Assembly: GCA_963785075.1 (NCBI GenBank)
Contig: CAWATW010000004.1
Coordinates: 682,001-746,000 of the forward strand
Reading direction: 5' to 3'
Source: JAOUGY01 sp963785075
Lineage (GTDB): Bacteria > Actinomycetota > Acidimicrobiia > Spongiisociales > ZC4RG35
DNA: 64,000 nt
The notes under the pieces were generated by a model. It was not told the origin of the DNA and made no database searches. It saw only the letters and a program-made list of their open reading frames with translations. The stretch's first letter is position 1. The number at the start of each line of letters is the position of its first letter. This document shows positions 40,352-48,848 of this stretch, piece after piece. Both the position numbers and the translations under genes were made by a program.

Positions 40352-42364
40352 ATGACGGCCACGGCTTCACGCCCGGCAGCGACCATCTTCCGTCGACCCG
40401 CTTCGACGAGTGGGTTCTGGTCGTGGATCACCACCGTCGATCACAAGAAGATCGGCATCATGTATGGCTACACGGCCTTCACGTTCTTCCTCATCGGTGG
40501 CATCGAGGCGTTGTTGATCCGTATCCAGCTCGCGCAACCGAACAACGACTTCCTCACGGCAGCCGAGTACAACGCTCTCTTCACGACCCACGCCGTCACG
40601 ATGATCTTCCTGTTCGTCATGCCGGCGGCGGCAGCCTTCATGAACTATCTGCTGCCACTGATGATCGGGGCGCGCGACGTGGCCTTCCCGCGCATGAACG
40701 CAGTCTCGTTCTGGATCTTCCTGATGGGCGGCATCTTCCTCTACTCGGTGGTCTTCTTCGCCGACCCACAGGCCCCGGTGGGCATCGAAGACTCCACCGG
40801 CGCCATCGTCGGCGGGAATCTCGCGGCCGAGGACAACACGCTGCTCGGAGGTCTGCCCGATGCCGGGTGGTTCATGTATCAGCCGAACGCAGGTCCCGAC
40901 TACTCGCCGGGAGTGGCCATCGACTTCGCCGCGCTCGGCCTGCAGATTCTGGGTGTGGCCTCGTTGATCTCGTCGGTGAACTTCCTCGTGACCATCTTCA
41001 ACATGCGTGCCAAGGGCATGCGCCTGCTCCGAATGCCGGTGTTCGTATGGATGATGATGGTGGTCGCCTTCCTCCTGTTGTTCTCGCTTCCGATCATCGC
41101 CATCGCGCTGTTCATGGTGACGTTCGACCGGAGTTTCGGCTCCACCTTCTTCCAAGCGGCCTCGGGAGGTGACCCGATCCTGTGGCAACACCTCTTCTGG
41201 CTGTTCGGACATCCGGAGGTGTACATCCTCATCCTCCCGGCGATGGGAATCGTGTCCGAGGTCATTCCGGTGTTCAGCCGCAAGCCACTGTTCGGGTACG
41301 CCGCCATCGTCTTCGCCGGTGCCGGGATCGGATTCCTGGGCTTCGGTGTGTGGGCCCACCACATGTTCTCCTCGGGGATCACACCCATCGCCCAGGCGGC
41401 ATTCGGCCTCGCCACCATGACCATCGCTATCCCGACCGGCATCAAGATCTTCAACTGGATGGGAACGATGTGGGGCGGCCGACTGCGCTTCACGACGCCC
41501 ATGCTGTTCGCGGTCGGGTTCGTATCACAGTTCGTCATCGGTGGCCTGTCGGGTGTGACTCACGCGATCGTCCCCTCCGATTGGCAACAGACCGACACGT
41601 ACTACATCGTGGCCCACTTCCACTATGTGCTGTTCGGGGGAGCCATCTTCGGGATCTTCGCCGGCCTCTACTACTGGTTTCCGAAGCTGACGGGACGAGT
41701 GATGAACGAGCGCCTCGGCAAGGCCCATTTCTGGATCCAGTTCGTCGGCTTCAACCTCACGTTTGCACCGATGCACTGGCTCGGGCTGCAGGGCATGGTG
41801 CGCCGCACATGGCGCTACGCCCCCGAGATGAACATGGGGCCGTGGAACCTCGCCGTGACCATCGGGGCCTTCACAATCGCCCTTGCCGTGCTCATCTTCA
41901 TGTTCAACTGGACGTGGTCCCGCCGACGAGGCGCACCTTCAGGCCTCGATCCCTGGGATGCTCGGACGCTCGAGTGGACCATCCCGAACCCGACACCCGA
42001 GTACAACTTCGCCTTCAACCCCGTCGTCCACAGCCTCGACGACTTCTGGCACATGAAGTACGCCGAGGACGACGAGGGGCGAGCGGTGCGACGCGAGAAC
42101 GCCGACGAGATCATCGCCCAACTCGATCACGACGGTCGCAACCCGACCGAGGCGATCCATCTCCCGAATCCGTCCTACTTCCCCTTCCTGATGTCGTTGG
42201 GTCTCCCCCTCATTGCATACGGTGTCATCTGGCACACCCAGCTCTGGGGCAAGATCATGATCGGCGTCGGAGCGCTCATCACCGTTGCCGGGCTGCTCGG
42301 GTGGGGTATGGAGCCGCTCGAGGAACCGCACGACGACCACCACGAGCCGGTCGCGGCTCACTGA
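40352..42364 (+). CDS. ctaD: cytochrome c oxidase subunit I
   Basis: 670 aa, about 14 TM helices including an extra pair and a long C-terminal tail typical of caa3 enzymes. Heme and copper ligands: FTTHAVTMIFLFVMPAAAAF (low-spin heme a His), WQHLFWLFGHPEVYILILPA (CuB His and the Tyr-linked HPEVY), VWAHHMFSSGITP (CuB His pair) and IVAHFHYVLFGGAIFGIFAG (heme a and a3 His). SD-like AGGGGGA precedes the ATG. It carries out O2 reduction and proton pumping. Confidence 0.97.
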   Translation: MTATASRPAATIFRRPASTSGFWSWITTVDHKKIGIMYGYTAFTFFLIGGIEALLIRIQLAQPNNDFLTAAEYNALFTTHAVTMIFLFVMPAAAAFMNYLLPLMIGARDVAFPRMNAVSFWIFLMGGIFLYSVVFFADPQAPVGIEDSTGAIVGGNLAAEDNTLLGGLPDAGWFMYQPNAGPDYSPGVAIDFAALGLQILGVASLISSVNFLVTIFNMRAKGMRLLRMPVFVWMMMVVAFLLLFSLPIIAIALFMVTFDRSFGSTFFQAASGGDPILWQHLFWLFGHPEVYILILPAMGIVSEVIPVFSRKPLFGYAAIVFAGAGIGFLGFGVWAHHMFSSGITPIAQAAFGLATMTIAIPTGIKIFNWMGTMWGGRLRFTTPMLFAVGFVSQFVIGGLSGVTHAIVPSDWQQTDTYYIVAHFHYVLFGGAIFGIFAGLYYWFPKLTGRVMNERLGKAHFWIQFVGFNLTFAPMHWLGLQGMVRRTWRYAPEMNMGPWNLAVTIGAFTIALAVLIFMFNWTWSRRRGAPSGLDPWDARTLEWTIPNPTPEYNFAFNPVVHSLDDFWHMKYAEDDEGRAVRRENADEIIAQLDHDGRNPTEAIHLPNPSYFPFLMSLGLPLIAYGVIWHTQLWGKIMIGVGALITVAGLLGWGMEPLEEPHDDHHEPVAAH

Positions 42365-42378
42365 GGGAGGCCCAGGGA

Positions 42379-42996
42379 ATGGCGGACATCACGCAGGAAG
42401 CTGCGGTCGATCATCACGGAGTCCACGAGACGACCGGGATCGACAACCGCAAGCTGGGGATGTGGATCTTCCTCAGCTCCGAGTTCTTGTTCTTCGGGGC
42501 GTTGATCTCCAACTATCTGCTGTTCGGCAACGAGAGCTTCGACACGGTCACCCCTCGTGAGATCTACGACATCCCGTTCACGTCCTTCAGCTCGTTCGTG
42601 CTCTTGATGAGCTCGCTCACGATGGTGCTCGCACACGACGCGCTGGCGCGTGACGATCAGGCGCAGACCAGGACCTGGCTGTTCGCCACCGGAGCGCTGG
42701 GAACGGTGTTCCTCGGCGGTCAGGTGTTCGAGTTCACCGAGTTCGTCCAACTGGGCGGGATGACGCTGACCACGAATCCGGCGGCCTCGTCGTTCTTCCT
42801 GCTAACCGGTTTCCACGGTGTCCACGTTGCCGTCGGCGTCCTCATGCTGTTCTCGCTTTTCGGGATGTCGCTTCGCCTTGGCAAGCTCGACGAGCGTCAC
42901 GGCCTCAACCTCGAGCTCGTCGGGTTGTACTGGCACTTCGTCGATATCATCTGGATCGTGATCTTCACCCTGGTCTACCTGCTCTCCGCGTCATGA
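42379..42996 (+). CDS. ctaE: cytochrome c oxidase subunit III
   Basis: 205 aa, five TM helices, the short bacterial form: KLGMWIFLSSEFLFFGALIS, VFLGGQVFEFTEF, TGFHGVHVAVGVLMLFSLFG and LVGLYWHFVDIIWIVIFTLV, all classical subunit III motifs. ATG 42379 lies 15 bp after ctaD, with SD GGGAGG upstream. It overlaps the subunit IV gene (ATGA). Confidence 0.95.
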   Translation: MADITQEAAVDHHGVHETTGIDNRKLGMWIFLSSEFLFFGALISNYLLFGNESFDTVTPREIYDIPFTSFSSFVLLMSSLTMVLAHDALARDDQAQTRTWLFATGALGTVFLGGQVFEFTEFVQLGGMTLTTNPAASSFFLLTGFHGVHVAVGVLMLFSLFGMSLRLGKLDERHGLNLELVGLYWHFVDIIWIVIFTLVYLLSAS

Positions 42997-43307
42997 GCGA
43001 CTCCACTCACACGACCCCCCATCCGACACCCGTCCTCTACGTGAAGCTGGCGGTCGTCCTTGCCGTGCTGACCGGCGTCGAAGTGGCGTTGTTCTACCTC
43101 GAAGACGTTCTCGGCCGAGGTCTGGCCCGCACCTCCCTGGTGTTCTTGGCGTTCTTGAAGTTCGTCGCCGTGATCGGCTGGTACATGCATCTCCGGTACG
43201 AGAAGAGCATGCTCTCACGGTTCTTCACCGGTGGATTCATCCTCGCCGCCTCGCTGTACGGCATCATGCTCGGCTCGTTCGCCCTCACCGCAGCCTTCGG
43301 CGGCTGA
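42993..43307 (+). CDS. ctaF: cytochrome c oxidase subunit IV (caa3 type)
   Basis: 104 aa with three TM helices: YVKLAVVLAVLTGVEVALFY, LARTSLVFLAFLKFVAVIGW then YMHLRYEKSMLSR, and FILAASLYGIMLGSFALT. The YMHLRYEKS loop is the mark of this small subunit. Starts in an ATGA overlap with ctaE and ends at the A of the ctaG ATG. Confidence 0.92.
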   Translation: MSDSTHTTPHPTPVLYVKLAVVLAVLTGVEVALFYLEDVLGRGLARTSLVFLAFLKFVAVIGWYMHLRYEKSMLSRFFTGGFILAASLYGIMLGSFALTAAFGG

Positions 43308-44119
43308 TGGTCCCCTCCTTCACCGCTCACTTCGACGTGTGGGCCGTCCTGATCCTGCTGGCCGGTGGCTATTGGTGGGCCGAGAAGAGATACCGGCCGC
43401 TCGTCGATCCCGATGCCCAGGGCGCCACGGGCAAGCAGTGGCGTTCCTGGTACGTCGGCATCGTCTTCATGTGGGTTGCGTCCGACTGGCCCATGCATGA
43501 CCTTGCCGAGGAGCGACTGTTCACCGCTCACATGATCGAACACATGCTCATCGGGTATGTGGTCCCGCCGCTGCTCCTGGCGGGGATGTCCCGCTGGCTG
43601 GCAGACCGGACACTCGGCCACCCCAAGGTCGCCCCGTGGCTCAAGCACCTCGCCAGTCCCGTTGTGGGTTTCTTTTCGTTCAACGTGATGATGGTTGTCG
43701 TCCACTGGCCCGAGGCCGTGACCTGGCAGATCGAGGCCGAGGTGACACACTTTCTCTATCACCTCATCTTGTTCGTGACGGCGGTCCTGATGTGGCTCCC
43801 GGTCATGAGCCCGACGCCGGCCATCCCGCGCCTCGGAGCGCCGATGCAGATGCTGTACCTGTTCCTGAACACGCTGCTTCCGACGGTCCCGGCCAGTTTC
43901 ATCACATTCAGCCGCGTCGCTCTGTATCCCGTCTACGGGGATGGCCCCGCCACATGGGGGTTGTCGCTGATCGCCGACCAGACGATCGCCGGCGTCGTCA
44001 TGAAGCTCGGAGGAGCCTTCCTTCTCCTCGGGCGAATCCTCCAGATCTGGATCCGCTACAACCGCGACGAGCGGAAATGGGACGCCATCGAGCGGGACCT
44101 CGCCGGCACCCGGTCGTGA
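43307..44119 (+). CDS. ctaG: cytochrome c oxidase assembly protein, caa3_CtaG family
   Basis: 270 aa, about seven TM helices; caa3_CtaG motifs: FDVWAVLILLAGGYWWAEKR, VASDWPMHDLAEERLFTAHM then IEHMLIGYVVPPLLLAGMSR, NVMMVVVHWPEAV, and a second TM block PVMSPTPAIPRLGAPMQMLY. Conserved His and Met residues suggest copper handling during CuB assembly. Start ATG 43307 shares one base with the ctaF stop (TGATG). Confidence 0.92.
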   Translation: MVPSFTAHFDVWAVLILLAGGYWWAEKRYRPLVDPDAQGATGKQWRSWYVGIVFMWVASDWPMHDLAEERLFTAHMIEHMLIGYVVPPLLLAGMSRWLADRTLGHPKVAPWLKHLASPVVGFFSFNVMMVVVHWPEAVTWQIEAEVTHFLYHLILFVTAVLMWLPVMSPTPAIPRLGAPMQMLYLFLNTLLPTVPASFITFSRVALYPVYGDGPATWGLSLIADQTIAGVVMKLGGAFLLLGRILQIWIRYNRDERKWDAIERDLAGTRS

Positions 44120-44439
44120 GGCGAAGGACGGCGATGACCGTCGCCGTCCTGTTGGCCGCATGCTCCGGCAGCAGCCAGGGCACGACCGAGGGGTTGGTCG
44201 TCGCTGTCGAGGGAGATCTCGAAGTGGTGGCGGAGTTCTCCGTGCTCGGCGTCGACGGCATCGAAGTGTTCGTCCCCGCCGGTGATGGCGATTTCGCGTT
44301 CCCGCTCCCCCACCTCCGGGAGCACATCCTGTCCGGGACGCCGGTGGTGGTGTTCTGGGAACTCCGGGACGGAGTGAAGACTGCGGTGCTGGTGGACGAC
44401 GCCGGGAGTTCGTCCCATCGAGACGACGGCGACGACTGA
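44116..44439 (+). CDS. small lipoprotein at the end of the cox operon
   Basis: 107 aa starting GTG 44116 within the ctaG stop (GTGA). Signal: RRRTAMTVAVLLAACSG, lipobox Cys at about residue 16. The mature part is a small beta-type domain (VVAVEGDLEVVAEFSVLGVD, GIEVFVPAGDGDFAFPLPHL) with a conserved-looking HLREHI segment, ending in an acidic HRDDGDD tail. No family recognised; context suggests a metal or oxidase accessory role (inference). Confidence 0.75.
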   Translation: MRRRTAMTVAVLLAACSGSSQGTTEGLVVAVEGDLEVVAEFSVLGVDGIEVFVPAGDGDFAFPLPHLREHILSGTPVVVFWELRDGVKTAVLVDDAGSSSHRDDGDD

Positions 44440-44467
44440 CCTCGAACCCGCAGGGCGCAATGCGCTT

Positions 44468-45706
44468 CTAGACGGGAAGGACCACCACGAAGGCATCACC
44501 TTCGGCAGGGGCCTCACCGCCGGCGCCGTCTTCGGTCGTACCGTCCTCGTGCGCCCCCTCCTCGCCGCCCTCCTCGTGATGCTCCCCGACGCCGGTGGTC
44601 TGCAGCACCGCGTAGATGAGCACGACGACCACGCCGATACCGGCGGCGGCAACCATGATCTCGTTGAAACCGACCCTCATGTTGGGCTTCGATGCCGACA
44701 GCGCCGCAAAACCGAGGATGCTGCCTGCGATGACGGTCCCGGTCAACGGCGAGTACGACGGGAAGCTCAGGAAAACGAAGGCAAAGGAGAGCACCAGCAC
44801 TGCGATGATCAAGAGGGCCATCACGGGAAGCCCGAAGGCCGACACCAACCGGCTCTTCACAGTGCGCACCTCGTCGAGGTCCACGGGCTCCACTCCCTCG
44901 GGGACGCCGAGGCTCTGCACGAGCGCACCGATGAGCCACCCGCCGGCCACCCAGGCGACCAGCCCCCAGACGATGGCTGCGAGGGCAGGGATCTGCGTCG
45001 GGTCGTCCGGGAGCTCCGGCGGCTGACCGAGACCGATCATGATCGCTGCAGCAAGCGCCCCGACGAGGCCGCCGACGAGCACTCCGATCGCCAGCGACGG
45101 GAAGGGCGACCCGGTGAGCTTCATGCCCGGGGATGTCCATGACGGCACCATTCGGACCAGCCCGGCCACCGCCAAGCCGACGGCGACGGAGATCAGCACC
45201 GAGGTGACGACCAACCGACCCGGCTGAACCGCGATCGACGCCCTGAGGTCCTCCTCCTCGCCGATCATTCCGGCAGCGGACATCATGAACTGCGAACCGA
45301 AGACCCAGCCGATCAGGCCGAGAACGAGCCCGGCCACCGCCCCGACGCGGGCCGACGCGGCGATTCGATCCGACAGAGATTCGGCCACGACGGGCACGCT
45401 CTCCTCGGCAGGGCGCTCGAGCAGGGCCACAGGCGCCATAGCTTCCACGGCTTCAGCCGCCGGCGGAGACTCGGGGGCCGGAACGCTCGGCGGCTCCGGG
45501 ATCGATTCCGGAGCGGGCGCTTCTGGCTCCGGTTCGACGACAGGAGCAGCAGCGGGGGCCGCTGCCACCGTTTCGCCGCCCGCCCAGGCCTGGATGATCG
45601 AGTCGACGTTCGACCCGGTGGCCTTGGCTCGTGCCTCGGCCGAACGCTGGACCAGCGTTTCGGGCACACCCATGGATTGTGCGGCTGCTGTGAGGAAGTC
45701 ACTCAT
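44468..45706 (-). CDS. multi-span membrane protein with Pro/Ala/Glu-rich cytoplasmic linker
   Basis: 412 aa. Residues about 1-45 form a helical domain (SDFLTAAAQSMGVPETLVQR) like the peripheral E3-binding fold; about 45-105 is a low-complexity linker rich in P, A, E and S; six or seven TM helices follow (VGAVAGLVLGLIGWVFG, LAIGVLVGGLVGALAAAIMI and others). The C-terminus is acidic and His-bearing (GVGEHHEEGGEEGAHEDGTT). A TATCCT box is 9 nt before the ATG (minus strand 45716-45721). Convergent with the cox operon. Function unknown. Confidence 0.8.
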   Translation of the reverse strand: MSDFLTAAAQSMGVPETLVQRSAEARAKATGSNVDSIIQAWAGGETVAAAPAAAPVVEPEPEAPAPESIPEPPSVPAPESPPAAEAVEAMAPVALLERPAEESVPVVAESLSDRIAASARVGAVAGLVLGLIGWVFGSQFMMSAAGMIGEEEDLRASIAVQPGRLVVTSVLISVAVGLAVAGLVRMVPSWTSPGMKLTGSPFPSLAIGVLVGGLVGALAAAIMIGLGQPPELPDDPTQIPALAAIVWGLVAWVAGGWLIGALVQSLGVPEGVEPVDLDEVRTVKSRLVSAFGLPVMALLIIAVLVLSFAFVFLSFPSYSPLTGTVIAGSILGFAALSASKPNMRVGFNEIMVAAAGIGVVVVLIYAVLQTTGVGEHHEEGGEEGAHEDGTTEDGAGGEAPAEGDAFVVVLPV

Positions 45707-45803
45707 CGCCGGTCGAGGATAGCGGCTGATGGCGAGGCTCTCGCAGCCAGAGGGCTGTCATCGGCGGTGGGTGGATTCCGGGGTATGTGGCGGTTCCGGA
45801 GGA

Positions 45804-45962
45804 TCAGGTTCCTGGGTGGCTCGGCCTCGGCGCATCTGACTCGTCGGACTCGATCCGGGCCTTGGCGCGCTTCTCGGCCACCCGTAGGCCGATGACGGCC
45901 ACCACCACCGGGATGCCGAACATGAGGATGTCGTCGATACCCGATCCATGCGCGAGGATCAT
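45804..45962 (-). CDS. 53-codon single-pass membrane protein
   Basis: A short open frame beginning MILAHGSGIDDILMFGIPVV, followed by VAVIGLRVAEKRAKARIESD and a hydrophilic tail; 52 aa, one TM helix then a charged tail. ATG 45962 lies 9 bp after the stop of the preceding membrane-protein gene, in the same direction, as expected for an operon member. The TM/charged-tail pattern is not expected from chance. Function unknown. Confidence 0.65.
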   Translation of the reverse strand: MILAHGSGIDDILMFGIPVVVAVIGLRVAEKRAKARIESDESDAPRPSHPGT

Positions 45963-45971
45963 GAGCTCACC

Positions 45972-47333
45972 CTACCCGGCGGAGAGGATCACCAGACCGA
46001 GCCCGGTGAGCAACACCATGAGCACGAGCATCGCATATTGGGACCGTACGGCCCGGATCCCTTGGAAGTCGCCCAGCGCCCGGTCGTGGGCCAGCACGAC
46101 CCCTGCCACGTGACCCGCGACGATGACGGCGACCTGCACGTACCACACCCATGCCGCCGAGCCCTGGATGAGCGCGTAGGAGATCGGCCGGTCGGCCATT
46201 CCGAGCAGGTTCCAACCTCGCCCGAAGGGATCGGACATCGTCGACAGGACCAACTGGCCCTCGAAGAGGATCAGTGTGAAGTAGTGGGCGAACGCGTAGG
46301 CGAAGGCGATCGGGACGAGCGTGTGGGCGAACCGGGCCGCCACCCACCGTCCATCGCCCACACCGCCCAATCGAGCCGCCACCGCAGACGCACCGAGATA
46401 CGCAACTCCGATCGACAGGTTCACGCCGAGGAAGGCGATCGTCGCCGCCGTGACCGCTGCCGCCGTCGACCCCAAGCCGACATCGAACAGCGCTCGCCCA
46501 AGCGGCAACTCGATGCCAGAAGACCACCAATCGGTCGCCGACGCGCCGTCGTACGTGACGGTTCCGATCATCACAACCACGAAGGCAACCAGGCCTCGGT
46601 CGTCCGGGATGTGCGGGAGCGCCCGGAGCCAGCCATGACGAGTGACCGTGCCATCGTCGCCGCGGGCCCACGACGAAATGCCTCCGAGGACGCGGTTGTA
46701 GACGGCGAAGGCATCGACGTTGCGTGAAGAGAACCCCATGGCACGAGAGCCGAGGAGGAGGAGGGTGTAGACCACTGCCGCCACTGCCACATGGACCGGC
46801 TCCTGATACGGCGAGATGAGCTCGAACCAGGTGAAGGCCAGGAGGCCGGCGGCCGCCGGGACCAACGTCGTCTCTCGCTCGGCTGCCGCGAAGCCGAGCC
46901 AGTCACCGATCCGTCGCCACGGCTCCACGGACGGGTAGATGTCCCCCACCACCACCGATGCGAACGGCACCACCAACCAGAAGACCACGAAGACCAGCAC
47001 CGGCCCCGGGTTGCTGGACGTGGACGGCGGGCCGATGAAGCCGGCGACGACCACAACGAGCAGCCCGAGCACTCCGAGCACTCGCAAGACGGGCCGAACA
47101 AAGCGCCAAACCGGCGCCGCCACGGGTTCTTCGGCCACTGCACCCTGAAGTCGCTCAGTGGGCCACAGGACGGCCAGAGCCACAAAAGACAACACCAATA
47201 CCAGCCCTGCGCCGACCACGAAGAACTGGAGCGGGACCGGCAGATCCTGACGTCCCCCGATTCCGTGGGCGAAGGCAGGTGACGCGAGCTGCCACAGCAT
47301 CGCCGCCGAGGCAGCGACGACGACCTTTCTCAT
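45972..47333 (-). CDS. conserved polytopic membrane protein (often labelled fenitrothion hydrolase-like)
   Basis: 453 aa with a signal-like first segment (AASAAMLWQLASPAFAHG) and about ten TM helices. HGIGGRQDLPVPLQFFVVGA, PVLVFVVFWLVVPFASVVVG, SPYQEPVHVAVAAVVYTLLL and VPIAFAYAFAHYFTLILFEG contain many His/Pro features. Homologues in actinobacteria are named after an organophosphate hydrolase, but the topology looks like a transporter or assembly protein, so I do not accept that function. It overlaps the preceding lipoprotein gene by 4 bp and is followed by the small membrane protein. Confidence 0.8.
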   Translation of the reverse strand: MRKVVVAASAAMLWQLASPAFAHGIGGRQDLPVPLQFFVVGAGLVLVLSFVALAVLWPTERLQGAVAEEPVAAPVWRFVRPVLRVLGVLGLLVVVVAGFIGPPSTSSNPGPVLVFVVFWLVVPFASVVVGDIYPSVEPWRRIGDWLGFAAAERETTLVPAAAGLLAFTWFELISPYQEPVHVAVAAVVYTLLLLGSRAMGFSSRNVDAFAVYNRVLGGISSWARGDDGTVTRHGWLRALPHIPDDRGLVAFVVVMIGTVTYDGASATDWWSSGIELPLGRALFDVGLGSTAAAVTAATIAFLGVNLSIGVAYLGASAVAARLGGVGDGRWVAARFAHTLVPIAFAYAFAHYFTLILFEGQLVLSTMSDPFGRGWNLLGMADRPISYALIQGSAAWVWYVQVAVIVAGHVAGVVLAHDRALGDFQGIRAVRSQYAMLVLMVLLTGLGLVILSAG

Positions 47334-47788
47334 CCACCGACCTCGAGGTCCATCAGCTTGATACCCGACTGTTCGAGCTCGATCTCGTGCACACCGGGGA
47401 TGTCGGCGGTGAACTCGATCGAGGCGACCGCTCCGGGCTCGACGGCCGCCGTGAGGTCGTATGTGTGGACGTGAACCTCGTCGGCGCTGTCGGACCGCAC
47501 CCGGAGGATCACTTGTTCGCCTTGCTCGACCGATGTCGGACCGTTCACAGTGACCTCGCCTCCCTCCACCGTGATTCGGACCAGAACGCCTGCAATCGTG
47601 GTGGTCGGGGCCTCGGTGGTGGTGGTCGTCGGCTGAGTGGTAGTGGTTGTCTCCACCGGTGATGTGCTGGTGGTCGAGGCCTGGTCGTCGACCACCGGCG
47701 CCGCGGTGGTGACGGCCGCATCATCTGCTCCAGTGGCACATGCAGAAAGCAGAAGCGACAAAGTGATGACGGATGAGATCCGGCGCAT
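47330..47788 (-). CDS. lipoprotein with Thr-rich linker and cupredoxin-like domain
   Basis: 152 aa. Lipobox in SVITLSLLLSACATG (Cys about 17); residues about 38-65 are Thr/Pro-rich (TTTTTQPTTTTTEAPTTTIA), a likely wall-spanning, perhaps O-glycosylated linker. The C-terminal ~85 residues look like a cupredoxin-type beta sandwich: TSVEQGEQVILRVRSDSADE, VHVHTYDLTAAVEPG, ADIPGVHEIELEQSGIKLMD. HVHTYD and GVHEIE could supply copper ligands, but no Cys/Met set is complete. A TACGAT box is 6 nt before the ATG (minus strand 47795-47800). First of a three-gene operon. Confidence 0.82.
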   Translation of the reverse strand: MRRISSVITLSLLLSACATGADDAAVTTAAPVVDDQASTTSTSPVETTTTTQPTTTTTEAPTTTIAGVLVRITVEGGEVTVNGPTSVEQGEQVILRVRSDSADEVHVHTYDLTAAVEPGAVASIEFTADIPGVHEIELEQSGIKLMDLEVGG

Positions 47789-47845
47789 GTGGACATCGTA
47801 GGGATCCCGCCCCACAATCCGAGGCATGCGCAACCGGGCTCGTCG

Positions 47846-47851
47846 TATGCT
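47846..47851 (+). promoter_or_regulatory. -10 box TATGCT of the 25-residue microprotein
   Basis: TATGCT, 6 nt, ATG 47858: a full leaderless start in front of a very short gene, matching the box at 50575. Confidence 0.5.
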
Positions 47852-47857
47852 CGATGC

Positions 47858-47935
47858 ATGAAGAAGCTCGTTTGGCTCGTCGTGGCCATCTCGCTCGTCG
47901 GTCTGATCACCAAGAAGCTGATCGACCAGGCCTGA
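47858..47935 (+). CDS. 25-residue membrane microprotein
   Basis: Very short gene whose product starts MKKLVWLVVAISLVGLITKK and ends LIDQA. It has the form of a one-helix membrane peptide: basic start, ~15 hydrophobic residues, basic tail. A TATGCT box lies at leaderless distance and the gene ends 4 bp before the convergent hydrolase stop. I cannot assign a function; it could be a small regulatory or toxin-like peptide. Confidence 0.5.
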   Translation: MKKLVWLVVAISLVGLITKKLIDQA

Positions 47936-47939
47936 CGAA

Positions 47940-48848
47940 TCAGTTCCGTTCAACGAACTCCACGATGGCTTCGGAGATCCGTTCGCCGTGTGTCAGTGGC
48001 GCCTCGTGGCGTGCACCCGGGATCTCGAGGACGCGCACGTCCTCGATGTTGGATGCCAACTCGTACTGCCACGAGGTGGGCACGAGCTGATCGGCGAGCG
48101 GGATCACCACCAGAACCGGTACCCGCAGTCGCCCGATCCAGTCCAGCGAATCGAAGCGGAGCAACGCATAGCTGGCGGCAGCACCGGCCTCAGAGTCCCG
48201 ACGATGCGTCTCCTCCCACAACCACCTGCCGTGTCGGCCGTCGACGGCCCCGGTCATCAGCAGATAGCCGGCTCGGAACTCGGCAGAGCCCAGACCCGTG
48301 AAACGCTCCCAAGCCCGTACCAGCCACACTCCGACCACGCGACCCACGCGCCATCCCTCTGGATGCCGGGCGAAGGTCGCCACGAGCACCAGCCGTTCGA
48401 CCAGCGCCGGATGCCGTCGCGCAAGCGCTTGCGCCACCGTTCCACCCATCGAATACCCGACCACGGTCGCATCGGCGACCCCGACCTGGGCCAAGACGGA
48501 AGCCACGTCGTCGGCCACGTCCTCGATCTCGAAACGGTCGACCACCTTCGGCGACAAGCCGTGGCTGCGGTGATCCACGATGGTGAGGCGATACCGCTCG
48601 GCGAGGGTCGGCCCGATCCGAAACCACTCTGCGAGGGAAGCGCCGCCCAACCCGTGGACCAGGACGACGTTGCGTCCGTTCTCGGGACCGGTCTGGCGGA
48701 CGAGGAACTCGTGGTCTCCGACGAAGACCATCCGGCCTGGCACGCGCCACGGATGGGTCTGGGGCGGCCGCCACCGCGGTGTGACGACTGGCCCGAAGAT
48801 CCGCCAGCCCGCCACGAACAGCAGCAGACCGCGGAAAAGGCGCATCAT
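47940..48848 (-). CDS. alpha/beta hydrolase
   Basis: 302 aa with an N-terminal hydrophobic anchor (LFRGLLLFVAGWRIFGPVV). Catalytic features: VVLVHGLGGASLAEWF (oxyanion), GYSMGGTVAQALARRHP (nucleophile Ser), VVIPLADQLVPTSWQ (Asp) and GARHEAPLTHG (His). Substrate unknown. The start overlaps the stop of the ferredoxin gene (ATGA-type, 48845-48848), so they are co-translated. Confidence 0.88.
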   Translation of the reverse strand: MMRLFRGLLLFVAGWRIFGPVVTPRWRPPQTHPWRVPGRMVFVGDHEFLVRQTGPENGRNVVLVHGLGGASLAEWFRIGPTLAERYRLTIVDHRSHGLSPKVVDRFEIEDVADDVASVLAQVGVADATVVGYSMGGTVAQALARRHPALVERLVLVATFARHPEGWRVGRVVGVWLVRAWERFTGLGSAEFRAGYLLMTGAVDGRHGRWLWEETHRRDSEAGAAASYALLRFDSLDWIGRLRVPVLVVIPLADQLVPTSWQYELASNIEDVRVLEIPGARHEAPLTHGERISEAIVEFVERN

